64,000 nt of DNA from CAKRJP01 sp963658085. GTDB lineage: Bacteria; Bacillota; Clostridia; Lachnospirales; Lachnospiraceae. How positions within the stretch are numbered: position 1 is the first letter of the stretch; every line of letters starts with the position of its first letter. Below the pieces are notes generated by a model. That model made no database searches, was not told where the DNA came from, and saw nothing but the letters and a program-made list of their open reading frames with translations. Position numbers and translations under genes: made by a program. Below, one piece after another: positions 23,969 through 31,799 of the stretch. The DNA lies in contig CAVKOU010000009.1 of NCBI GenBank assembly GCA_963658085.1, forward strand, positions 1 to 64,000, read 5' to 3'.

Positions 23969-24805
23969 ATGTTGTATAGAATTGCGAAGATTTTAAATCA
24001 TAATTCCTTTATGGGACTTAGTGATGAAAAGAATCAGGAATGTTTGATTATGGGAAAAGGAGTAGCTTTTGGGAAAAAAGTGGGACAGACCATCGAACTT
24101 CCGACGGATGCCAAGATCTATTCTCTGCGAGAACTTACAGAGCGGGGAGAGGCAAAAGAAATTGTAAAAACAGTATCTCCTGTTTGTCTGGAGCTTGCTA
24201 ACGAGGTATTAAACCGTGGAGAGCAGGAATTTGGAAAGGTAGACAGAACCATACTATTTCCGATGGCAGACCATCTTGACTTTGCGATTCGACGCATGCA
24301 GCACGGAGAACATATCAGTAATCCTCTGACGGAGGATATTCGGATTATGTTCTACAGAGAATATAAAGTGGCTTCCTGCGTCAAAGAACTATTGCAGGAG
24401 AAGCTTTCCCTGGAGATCGATGAACATGAGATTGGCTATCTGGCACTTCATGTTCATGCAGCTATTATGGATGAAAATGTATCCCAAGCTATGGAAATTG
24501 CAAGAACCGTGAGAGAATGCATTTCCCTGGTGGAAGAGGAGACGGGACATACTATTGATGTCCTGTCTCTGGGATATAACCGTCTCATGAATCATGTACG
24601 CTATATGCTGGCAAGAGCCTTAAATGGTGAGAAACTAAAGATGAATATCAATGACTATATGTCAGTGAAATTTCCGGGAGCCTATCTATCGGCAGAGAAA
24701 ATCTGCAGACAGATGAAGAGAAGTCTGAAACTGCCGATACCGGATGTGGAAATTGGATATCTGGCGATGCATTTGGAGCGGCTGATCGAAGAGGAGACGG
24801 AGTGA
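23969..24805 (+). CDS. glcT: BglG/GlcT-family transcription antiterminator
   Basis: A 278-aa RNA-binding antiterminator. An N-terminal CAT domain (about 1-58, MLYRIAKILNHNS...IMGKGVAFGKKVG) binds the RAT; two PTS regulation domains follow, PRD1 (about 65-170, with FPMADHLDFAIRR and IGYLALHVHAA) and PRD2 (about 175-278, with NRLMNHVRYMLAR and IGYLAMHLERL). The conserved histidines that PTS proteins phosphorylate are present. With ptsG directly upstream and a RAT/terminator in the ptsG leader, it very probably allows ptsG expression when glucose is being transported. The glcT symbol is by analogy with Bacillus. Confidence 0.88.
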   Translation: MLYRIAKILNHNSFMGLSDEKNQECLIMGKGVAFGKKVGQTIELPTDAKIYSLRELTERGEAKEIVKTVSPVCLELANEVLNRGEQEFGKVDRTILFPMADHLDFAIRRMQHGEHISNPLTEDIRIMFYREYKVASCVKELLQEKLSLEIDEHEIGYLALHVHAAIMDENVSQAMEIARTVRECISLVEEETGHTIDVLSLGYNRLMNHVRYMLARALNGEKLKMNINDYMSVKFPGAYLSAEKICRQMKRSLKLPIPDVEIGYLAMHLERLIEEETE

Positions 24806-24817
24806 TCTCGATATGAT

Positions 24818-24864
24818 TGCGAAATAAGAGAATGTCCTCCGTGGCGAAAGTTCTCTGTTTCGCA
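24818..24864 (+). other. Hairpin between glcT and the HPr gene
   Basis: Arms at 24818-24832 and 24851-24864 pair with one bulged base around an 18-nt loop. There is no T run, so it is more likely an RNA-processing or stability element than a terminator. Confidence 0.4.
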
Positions 24865-24898
24865 AATGTATAAAATAACTAAGAAGGAGTAGGATATT

Positions 24899-25156
24899 AT
24901 GAAGACATTTGATTACACAATTAAGGATGAGTTGGGAATTCACGCTAGACCGGCAGGACTTCTTGCGAAAGAGGCAAAGAAATTTGCATCTGTATGCACG
25001 ATTACAAAGGATGGAAATTCAAAGAAGCTTACGCAGGTAATGATGCTGATGTCTCTTGGCGTAAAGCAGGGAGATACAGTGACTGTAACTGCAGAGGGTG
25101 AAGATGAGGAAGAAGCTATTGCAGCTTTGAAGGCAGCCTTCGAGAGCAACCTGTAA
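24899..25156 (+). CDS. HPr-like phosphocarrier protein lacking Ser46
   Basis: An 85-aa HPr-fold protein. H15 in the motif GIHARPAG is the site that accepts phosphate from enzyme I and passes it to enzyme II. In Firmicutes HPr, Ser46 is phosphorylated by HPr kinase to drive CcpA-dependent catabolite repression; here the aligned position is Gln46 (KLTQVMMLMSLGV instead of the usual LKSIMGVMSLG). So it can serve transport but probably not HprK/CcpA signalling. It follows ptsG and glcT, and AAGAAGGAG precedes the ATG. Another HPr with Ser46 may exist elsewhere. Confidence 0.88.
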   Translation: MKTFDYTIKDELGIHARPAGLLAKEAKKFASVCTITKDGNSKKLTQVMMLMSLGVKQGDTVTVTAEGEDEEEAIAALKAAFESNL

Positions 25157-25263
25157 CAAGAAAATATTGATGAAACTGAAGGTGATCAACTGTAATTTGC
25201 AGGGGATTGCCTTTTGTTTTTTTTGCGGAGTTTCGTCTAGTTTTGTCGAATGGGAAATTGTCA

Positions 25264-25292
25264 TTGACAGAGGGTATCTTTCTTGGTATAAA
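25264..25292 (+). promoter_or_regulatory. Promoter of the Rpn-like gene
   Basis: Perfect TTGACA (25264-25269) and TATAAA (25287-25292) with 17-bp spacing. The rest of the 313-base gap after the HPr gene shows no clear terminator or gene; a run of eight T at about 25218 is not preceded by a good stem. Confidence 0.7.
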
Positions 25293-25469
25293 CAAAAGTA
25301 TCAAAAGCATTTGTTTTTCTTGATTTTCTTGTAAACTTCTACATCTTTATATGATCTGCCGAATCTCTCGGTAAAAGAAATCTCAATGCTTGAAACAATT
25401 TATTCAGCAGGAGATTTTTGAGAGGCTAGCAAGCATTTCACTCCTGCATATTGAAAGGGGTACGTGCCT

Positions 25470-26417
25470 ATGGCCAAAGAAAGACAACAAAATATTAAGA
25501 GAAACTACAAGGATAGTTTGTTTCGGATGTTATTTAAGGATCCGGAGCATTTGCTGGAATTGTATAATGCAATTAATGGAACCCATTATGAAGATTCAGG
25601 TATGTTGGAGATTAATACCTTAGAAAATGCGGTATATCTTTCTATGAAGAATGATATTTCAGTGATTGTTGATACTACATTATCTTTGTATGAGCATCAA
25701 TCGAGCTACAGTCCTAATCTTCCATATCGAAATCTTCAATATGTGTCAGCAATTTATGCAGGAATGGTGTCGGAAGATAGGTTATATGGTGTGCGGACCT
25801 TAAGACTTCCAACCCCGAGATTTATTGTTTTCTATAATGGAACAGATAAGAATTTGCCGGATCGAACGGAATTAAGGCTTTCGGATTTGTTTGAGAAAAA
25901 TAATGCAGATCCAGAATCTGAACCTTGGATGGAATTAAAAACGGTTATCTTGAACATCAACAAAGGATATAATGAGCAGTTGATGAAAACCTGTCAGATT
26001 CTGCGGGAGTATACGGAGGTAGTGTCTAGGATTCGAAAGTTTCAGAAAGAATTGCCTATTGAAGATGCTGTCACCTGTGCGATTGATGAATGTATTGCTG
26101 AAGGGATTCTTGCGAATTTTTTAAGAAAGAATCGAAGGGAGGCTATACGGGTGAGTGTATTAGAATGTGATGTAGATAAAGTTATGGCCTATCTGCAGGA
26201 AGAAGCGAAAGAAATTGGATATGAGAAAGGTAGAGAGGAAGGAAGAGAAGAAGGAAGAGCGGAAGGAATAGAAGAAGGAATAATAAAAGGGAAATTTTCC
26301 GCTATTCTTGCTATTATGAAAAGCCTCGATATGACTTCGGTGCAAGCCATGGATGCATTGAACATTCCACCACAGGAACGGGGAGCTTTGCTGGAATATT
26401 TGAATGAAAAACATTAA
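25470..26417 (+). CDS. Rpn-family PD-(D/E)XK nuclease / transposase-like protein
   Basis: A 315-aa protein of the Rpn/PDDEXK transposase-like family (YhgA-like). Near the start it shows NIKRNYKDSLFRMLFKD, then the nuclease core with LEINTLENAVYLSMKNDISVIVD, the E-x-Q motif in YEHQSSYSPNLPYR and LRLPTPRFIVFYNG. The end has a Gly/Glu/Arg repeat (EKGREEGREEGRAEGIEEG), typical of these proteins, and a short helical tail. Relatives nick DNA and promote recombination, and some act in phage defence. A GTG lies two codons earlier, but AAAGGGG spacing favours the ATG at 25470. No transposon ends were seen. Confidence 0.85.
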   Translation: MAKERQQNIKRNYKDSLFRMLFKDPEHLLELYNAINGTHYEDSGMLEINTLENAVYLSMKNDISVIVDTTLSLYEHQSSYSPNLPYRNLQYVSAIYAGMVSEDRLYGVRTLRLPTPRFIVFYNGTDKNLPDRTELRLSDLFEKNNADPESEPWMELKTVILNINKGYNEQLMKTCQILREYTEVVSRIRKFQKELPIEDAVTCAIDECIAEGILANFLRKNRREAIRVSVLECDVDKVMAYLQEEAKEIGYEKGREEGREEGRAEGIEEGIIKGKFSAILAIMKSLDMTSVQAMDALNIPPQERGALLEYLNEKH

Positions 26418-26428
26418 GAAGAATAAAG

Positions 26429-26578
26429 ATGACAATGAAAATAGAAATTGAGAACGCAAACGAAGAATGGACAGCAAAAGAAATTTTGAACTTAGTCGAC
26501 TGGTTGAGAGAACAAGAATTTAATAATGACAAAATTGTTGAATGCCTTGAGACGGTTGCGGGAAGAAAGGATCGTTGA
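26429..26578 (+). CDS. Small 49-aa acidic ORF following the Rpn-like gene
   Basis: A 49-aa ORF (starts MTMKIEIENANEEW, ends ETVAGRKDR) beginning 11 bases after the Rpn stop, with AAGAAGAATAAAG upstream as a weak ribosome site. It ends just before the pheS promoter. The composition is acidic (about 13 Asp/Glu, 8 Lys/Arg) and predicted helical. I do not recognise a family. Its position suggests a companion of the nuclease, possibly an inhibitor, but this is only context. Confidence 0.45.
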   Translation: MTMKIEIENANEEWTAKEILNLVDWLREQEFNNDKIVECLETVAGRKDR

Positions 26579-26588
26579 TAGAAACATC

Positions 26589-26616
26589 TTGACATATTTT
26601 CCTCATATGGTAGAAT
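26589..26616 (+). promoter_or_regulatory. pheST promoter
   Basis: TTGACA (26589-26594) and TAGAAT (26611-26616), 16-bp spacing, directly upstream of the T-box leader. Confidence 0.75.
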
Positions 26617-26621
26617 TGATG

Positions 26622-26910
26622 ACGTATGAAGAAAAAGGTAATGATCGTGTTTTAGATTATAATCTTCCAACAGAGAGAGGAAATCACCGGCTGTAAGTTT
26701 CCTTTGGTTCAGATGATGATTGAATTTCCCACGTGAACTGCATTCTTGAATCTGATTTAATAATCAGTAATTGATTGAATGAGTAGTAGAGAATGACGTA
26801 TACTGCACGTTACGCAGGCAATGAGTGCTTATAGTCTATGGACTATAGGAATCAGGGTGGTAACACGGGTATATAAGACTCGTCCCTAGTTAGGGACGGG
26901 TCCTTTTTAT
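26622..26910 (+). promoter_or_regulatory. T-box leader of pheST with terminator
   Basis: A tRNA-sensing leader. Stem I features are visible: GACGTATGAAGA near the 5' end and AGAGAGGAAATCACCGGC...AAGTTTCC near 26670-26700, the usual AG-bulge and distal loop region. The T-box sequence AGGGTGGTAACACGGG lies at 26854-26869; its TGGT would pair with an ACCA tRNA end. An 11-bp terminator stem (26877-26887 with 26892-26902) and T run follow. A TTC triplet near 26742 could be the phenylalanine specifier. Uncharged tRNA-Phe is expected to block termination and raise pheST expression. Confidence 0.82.
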
Positions 26911-26999
26911 TGTAATAGGAAACTTTGTTCCTATATCTTTTATACAAAAATGAGGCTGATAAAGCTGCACAGATACTTACAGGAAAGGAAAACAAGACT

Positions 27000-28019
27000 A
27001 TGAAAAACATGTTGCAGAACATCAAAGATGAAGCAATCGCAGCAATCGAAAAAGCGGATCAACTGGAATCTTTAAATGATGTCCGGGTGAAGTTCCTTGG
27101 AAAGAAGGGTGAACTTACCGCTGTATTAAAGGGAATGAAGGATGTTGCACCGGAGGAGAGACCGAAGGTGGGACAGATGGTAAATGAGACCAGAGCCGCT
27201 ATTGAGACTTTATTGGAAGAGAGTAAGACAAAATTAGAGCGCGCAATCAGAGAAGAAAAGTTAAAACAGGAAGTGATTGACGTTACCTTGCCTTCTAAGA
27301 AGAATTTAGTAGGACATCGTCATCCAAATACCATTGCATTGGAAGAGGTAGAGAGAATCTTTACAGGAATGGGATACGAAGTAGTGGAAGGACCGGAAGT
27401 GGAATATGATGAATATAACTTTGAGAAGTTAAATATTCCGGCAGATCATCCGGCAAAGGATGAGCAGGATACTTTCTATATTAATAAAGACATCGTGCTT
27501 CGTACACAGACATCTTCTGTACAGGCTCGTGTTATGGAGAAAGGACAGCTGCCAATCCGTATGATTTCCCCGGGACGTGTTTTCCGATCTGATGAAGTGG
27601 ATGCAACTCACTCACCATCTTTCCATCAGATTGAGGGATTGGTCATTGATAAGAATGTTTCTTTCGCAGACTTAAAGGGAACTTTAGCAGAATTTGCTAA
27701 AGAATTATTTGGACCGGAGACAAAGACGAAATTCCGTCCACATCATTTCCCATTTACAGAGCCAAGTGCAGAGGTAGATGTATCCTGCTTTAAGTGCGGT
27801 GGAAAAGGATGCCGTTTCTGTAAGGGCGAAGGATGGATCGAAATCCTAGGTTGTGGAATGGTACATCCTCATGTATTGGAAATGTGTGGAATTGACCCAG
27901 AGGAATATACCGGATTTGCATTTGGTGTGGGATTAGAGCGAATTGCACTTCTGAAATATGAGATCGACGATATGCGTTTGCTTTATGAAAATGACATTCG
28001 ATTTTTGAAACAGTTCTAG
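27000..28019 (+). CDS. pheS: Phenylalanyl-tRNA synthetase alpha subunit
   Basis: A 339-aa class II synthetase subunit that forms an alpha2-beta2 enzyme with PheT. An N-terminal coiled-coil (about 1-85) binds tRNA; the catalytic domain has motif 1 near GHRHPNTIALEEVERIF, motif 2 around TSSVQARVMEK...RVFRSDEVDATHSPSFHQIEG, the CFKCGGKGCRFCKGEGWIEI stretch, and motif 3 in GFAFGVGLERIALLKY. The frame is open back to 26925, but that extension lies in the leader; AGGAAAGG before the ATG at 27000 and the family length fix the start. Confidence 0.95.
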   Translation: MKNMLQNIKDEAIAAIEKADQLESLNDVRVKFLGKKGELTAVLKGMKDVAPEERPKVGQMVNETRAAIETLLEESKTKLERAIREEKLKQEVIDVTLPSKKNLVGHRHPNTIALEEVERIFTGMGYEVVEGPEVEYDEYNFEKLNIPADHPAKDEQDTFYINKDIVLRTQTSSVQARVMEKGQLPIRMISPGRVFRSDEVDATHSPSFHQIEGLVIDKNVSFADLKGTLAEFAKELFGPETKTKFRPHHFPFTEPSAEVDVSCFKCGGKGCRFCKGEGWIEILGCGMVHPHVLEMCGIDPEEYTGFAFGVGLERIALLKYEIDDMRLLYENDIRFLKQF

Positions 28020-28105
28020 TGAAAAGAAATAAACACTCGAATTCTGCTTGAGAAGTGGAAGTAACAGAAAATGCAAATTGATACGTAGGATAAAAGGAGT
28101 AAAAT

Positions 28106-30526
28106 ATGAATACATCATTATCATGGATTAAGGCCTATGTTCCGGAGCTTAATGTGACAGACCAGGAATATATGGACGCAATGACATTGTCCGGAACGAA
28201 GGTTGAGGGATATGAAAGACAGGATGCAGACCTGGAGAAAATCGTTGTAGGTCAGATCGAGAAGATTGAAAGACATCCAGATGCAGACAAATTAGTGATT
28301 TGTCAGGTGAATGTGGGAACAGAGACTATTCAGATTGTTACAGGTGCTCAGAATGTATTTGAGGGAGCAAAAGTCCCTGTTGTTTTGGTAGGAGGTCGCG
28401 TGGCAGGTGGTCACGAGGCTGGTTCTAAAGTAGAAGGCGGAATCAAAATCAAAAAAGGAAAACTTCGTGGAGTAGAAAGCTTCGGAATGATGTGCTCCAT
28501 CGAAGAGTTGGGTTCTACCCGAGATATGTATCCGGAAGCTCCGGAAGAGGGAATTTACATCTTCCATGATGACGTGGAAGTGGGAGCAGATGCGGTAGAA
28601 GTTTTGGGACTTCATGATACGGTATTTGAATATGAGGTTACCTCTAACCGTGTGGACTGTTATAGTGTCATCGGTATTGCAAGAGAGGCAGCAGCGACAT
28701 TTAATAAGACATTCTGTCCACCGGTGGTTACAAAGACCGGAAATGAAGAAGATGTAAATGATTATGTAAAAGTAACTGTTAAAAATGAAAAACTTTGCCC
28801 AAGATATTGTGCCAGAGTGGTTAAGAATATTAAGATCGGACCATCTCCGGAGTGGATGCAGAGAAGACTTGCTTCTGTAGGAATCCGCCCAATCAACAAC
28901 CTGGTAGACATCACCAACTACGTAATGGAAGAGTATGGTCAGCCAATGCATGCCTATGATTTAGATACCATTGCAGGACGCGAAATCATTGTAAGAAATG
29001 CAGAGGCAGACGAGAAATTTACGACCTTAGACGGACAGGAAAGACAGATGAATGAGGATGTTCTCATGATTTGTGATGGAGAAAAGTCCGTAGGTATCGC
29101 AGGAATCATGGGTGGAGAAAACTCTATGATTACTGATAATGTTAAGACTATGCTGTTTGAGGCTGCCTGCTTTGATGGAACCAACATTCGTCGCTCCAGC
29201 AAGAAAGTAGGACTTCGTACCGATGCATCTGCTAAATTTGATAAGGGCTTAGATCCAAACAATGCTGAGGAAGCAATTAACCGCGCATGCCAGTTGGTAG
29301 AAGAGATGGGTGCCGGTGAAGTTGTAGGCGGTATGGTAGATGTATATCCTGTAAAGAGAGAGCCGGTACACATTCCTTTTGATGAGAATGCAGTAAATAA
29401 GCTTTTGGGAACCGATATTTCCAAGGCAGATATGCTTTCTTACTTTAAGAGAATCGAGCTTGCATATGATCCGGAGAAGAATGAAGTAATTGCTCCGACT
29501 TTCAGACAGGATCTTCTTCGACCGGCAGATGTGGCAGAGGAAGTAGCAAGATTTTATGGATATGATAAGATTCCTACCTCTCTTCCAAGTGGTGAGGCTA
29601 CTACAGGAAAACTTCCATTTAAGCTTCGTGTGGAGGAAGTGGCAAGAGATATCGCAGAGTTCTGTGGATTCAGCCAGGGAATGTGCTACTCTTTTGAGAG
29701 TCCAAAGGTATTTGATAAATTAAATTTAGATGCAGACGATAAACTTCGTCAGGCCATTGCCATCAGCAACCCATTGGGAGAGGATTACTCTATTATGAGA
29801 ACAACATCCTTAAATGGTATGTTGACATCTCTTGCAACTAACTATAATCGAAGAAATAAGAACGTAAGACTTTATGAGCTTGGAAATGTTTATCTTCCAA
29901 AATCACTGCCTCTTACAGAACTTCCTGAGGAGCGTATGCACTTTACTCTTGGAATGTATGGAGACGGAGATTTCTTCAGTATGAAGGGTGTTGTAGAAGA
30001 GTTCCTTGAGAAAGTAGGTCTGCATGAGAAAGAGACCTATGATCCAAACGCGGGCAAGAATTTCTTACATCCGGGAAGACAGGCAAATATTGTCTATGAT
30101 GGAACTGTAATTGGTTATTTGGGTGAGGTTCACCCGGATGTTGCAGATAATTACAACATTGGAACCAGAGCCTATGTAGCAGTTCTTGATATGCCTGAAA
30201 TCGTAGAGAGAGCTACCTTTGATAGAAAATATACAGGAATTGCCAAGTTCCCGGCGGTTACTCGTGATATCAGTATGGTAATGCCAAAAACTATTATGGT
30301 AGGTCAGGTAGAGGAAGTTATCGAGAAGCGCGGCGGAAAGCTTTTAGAGAGTTACAACCTCTTTGATCTTTATGAGGGAGCACAGATCAAGGCCGGCTTT
30401 AAATCTGTAGCTTACTCCATTGTATTTCGTGCAAAGGATCGTACCCTTGAAGAAGCGGATGTGTCTGCTGCAATGGAGAAGATCCTGACAGAATTAGAAG
30501 GAATGGGTATCGAGCTTCGTAAATAA
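28106..30526 (+). CDS. pheT: Phenylalanyl-tRNA synthetase beta subunit
   Basis: An 806-aa subunit of normal length. From the N-terminus: a tRNA-binding OB fold (about 40-150, VVGQIEKIERHPDADKL), B3/B4 editing domains (about 205-390), B5 (about 400-475), the inactive catalytic-like core (about 490-690), and a ferredoxin-fold anticodon-binding domain (about 712-806, KFPAVTRDISMVMP...FRAKDRTLEEADV). The editing site removes tyrosine wrongly attached to tRNA-Phe. It lies 86 bases after pheS with TAAAAGGAG before the ATG, under the same T-box. Confidence 0.95.
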   Translation: MNTSLSWIKAYVPELNVTDQEYMDAMTLSGTKVEGYERQDADLEKIVVGQIEKIERHPDADKLVICQVNVGTETIQIVTGAQNVFEGAKVPVVLVGGRVAGGHEAGSKVEGGIKIKKGKLRGVESFGMMCSIEELGSTRDMYPEAPEEGIYIFHDDVEVGADAVEVLGLHDTVFEYEVTSNRVDCYSVIGIAREAAATFNKTFCPPVVTKTGNEEDVNDYVKVTVKNEKLCPRYCARVVKNIKIGPSPEWMQRRLASVGIRPINNLVDITNYVMEEYGQPMHAYDLDTIAGREIIVRNAEADEKFTTLDGQERQMNEDVLMICDGEKSVGIAGIMGGENSMITDNVKTMLFEAACFDGTNIRRSSKKVGLRTDASAKFDKGLDPNNAEEAINRACQLVEEMGAGEVVGGMVDVYPVKREPVHIPFDENAVNKLLGTDISKADMLSYFKRIELAYDPEKNEVIAPTFRQDLLRPADVAEEVARFYGYDKIPTSLPSGEATTGKLPFKLRVEEVARDIAEFCGFSQGMCYSFESPKVFDKLNLDADDKLRQAIAISNPLGEDYSIMRTTSLNGMLTSLATNYNRRNKNVRLYELGNVYLPKSLPLTELPEERMHFTLGMYGDGDFFSMKGVVEEFLEKVGLHEKETYDPNAGKNFLHPGRQANIVYDGTVIGYLGEVHPDVADNYNIGTRAYVAVLDMPEIVERATFDRKYTGIAKFPAVTRDISMVMPKTIMVGQVEEVIEKRGGKLLESYNLFDLYEGAQIKAGFKSVAYSIVFRAKDRTLEEADVSAAMEKILTELEGMGIELRK

Positions 30527-30546
30527 AAGATACCTGAGGGAAAAAT

Positions 30547-31584
30547 ATGTTAAAAAAAGAAGACTTTTTTTTCAATCTTCCGGAGGATCAGATTGCACAA
30601 GATCCTCTGGAAGATCGTTCCAGTTCCCGACTGCTGGTGTTAAATAAAGAGACGGGAGAGACAGAGCATCGTGTCTTTCGAGAAATTCCGGATTTTTTAA
30701 AGCCCGGAGATTGTCTGGTCATCAATGATACCAAGGTAATTCCTGCAAGACTTATCGGTGAGAAAGAGTCTACCGGAGGAAAGGTAGAAGTTCTTCTCTT
30801 GAAAAGAAAGGAAAATGATATCTGGGAAACTTTGGTAAAGCCTGGAAAGAAAATGAAACCGGGAGCCAGAGTTAGCTTTGGCGGTGGACTCTTAAAGGGC
30901 GAGGTGGTAGATGTAGTGGACGAGGGAAATCGTCTGATTCACTTTGAATATGAGGGGATCTTTGAGGAAATCTTAGATCAACTGGGACAGATGCCATTGC
31001 CGCCTTATATCACCCACCAGTTGGATGATAAAAATCGTTATCAGACGGTTTATGCCAAACATTCCGGATCAGCAGCAGCTCCTACGGCAGGACTTCATTT
31101 TACCCCGGAACTTCTTGAGAAGATCAAGGAAATGGGAGTGGAGATTGCTCATGTAACCTTGCATGTGGGTCTTGGAACCTTCCGTCCGGTAAAGGTAGAA
31201 AATATCCTGGAGCACCATATGCATTCAGAATTTTATCGGATCGAGGCCTCTGAGGCAGAAAAGATCAACCGGGCAAAGGATTCGGGCCACCGGGTGATCT
31301 GTGTAGGAACCACCAGCTGTCGAACCATTGAGTCGGCGGCTGATGAGACCGGACATTTAAGAGAATGCTCCGGATGGACAGAGATTTTTATTTATCCGGG
31401 ATATCAGTTTAAGATTTTGGATTGCTTGATTACAAATTTCCATTTGCCGGAGTCTACCTTGATTATGTTGGTGTCGGCTTTGGCAGGAAGAGAACATGTG
31501 TTGGCTGCCTACGAGGAAGCTGTTGAGAAAGGATACCGTTTCTTTTCCTTTGGGGATGCGATGTTTATCACCGATGAGATGTAG
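30547..31584 (+). CDS. queA: tRNA preQ1 ribosyltransferase-isomerase
   Basis: A 345-aa enzyme that transfers the ribosyl part of SAM to preQ1 at tRNA position 34, giving epoxyqueuosine. Typical sequence features: FFFNLPEDQIAQDPLEDRSSSRLLVL near the start, LVINDTKVIPARL, the strongly conserved HSGSAAAPTAGLHFT, HVTLHVGLGTFRPV and TNFHLPESTLIMLVSA. It is 20 bases after pheT, with TGAGGG upstream, and ends this transcript, since a terminator follows. Confidence 0.95.
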   Translation: MLKKEDFFFNLPEDQIAQDPLEDRSSSRLLVLNKETGETEHRVFREIPDFLKPGDCLVINDTKVIPARLIGEKESTGGKVEVLLLKRKENDIWETLVKPGKKMKPGARVSFGGGLLKGEVVDVVDEGNRLIHFEYEGIFEEILDQLGQMPLPPYITHQLDDKNRYQTVYAKHSGSAAAPTAGLHFTPELLEKIKEMGVEIAHVTLHVGLGTFRPVKVENILEHHMHSEFYRIEASEAEKINRAKDSGHRVICVGTTSCRTIESAADETGHLRECSGWTEIFIYPGYQFKILDCLITNFHLPESTLIMLVSALAGREHVLAAYEEAVEKGYRFFSFGDAMFITDEM

Positions 31585-31609
31585 TATGATTTAAAAGATA
31601 TATAGCTAG

Positions 31610-31649
31610 ATCTAAAGATATAGCAAAATCTAAAGATATAGCAAAATCT
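31610..31649 (+). repeat. 18-bp tandem repeat after queA
   Basis: Two exact copies of an 18-bp unit (31610-31627 and 31628-31645, beginning ATCTAAAGATATAG) and the first four bases of a third; a degenerate copy precedes them near 31590. They lie between the queA stop and its terminator. Confidence 0.85.
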
Positions 31650-31677
31650 GATAGAATAAAGTAAATTTTACTGAAAG

Positions 31678-31726
31678 AAAGGACATTTTTGCGACCAAAG
31701 AAAGGTTGTTCAAAATGTCCTTTTTG
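31678..31726 (+). terminator. Terminator between queA and the cobalamin operon
   Basis: A 12-bp outer stem (31678-31689 with 31712-31723) with a second inner helix (about 31691-31696 with 31704-31709) and a T run. Confidence 0.8.
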
Positions 31727-31732
31727 GTTCTT

Positions 31733-31761
31733 TTGACCCCGGTATCAAATTCGTGTATAAT
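31733..31761 (+). promoter_or_regulatory. Promoter of the cobalamin operon
   Basis: TTGACC (31733-31738) and perfect TATAAT (31756-31761), 17-bp spacing. The predicted start near 31768 leaves a leader of only about 30 bases, far too short for a cobalamin riboswitch. Confidence 0.75.
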
Positions 31762-31799
31762 CGTTCATAGCGAAAAAATCATCACACAGGAGAATGAGA

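Noticed and set aside
25470..26417. Transposase / insertion sequence
   Set aside because: The Rpn-like protein belongs to a transposase-like family, but there are no terminal inverted repeats or target duplications around it.
28292..29424. Two long antisense ORFs (219 and 156 aa) in pheT
   Set aside because: They lie opposite a clearly coding synthetase gene, with unlikely protein composition and no ribosome sites.
31585..31793. Cobalamin riboswitch upstream of cbiD
   Set aside because: The gap is only about 200 bases, contains a terminator and promoter, and shows no B12-box-like sequence; the leader after the promoter is about 30 bases.
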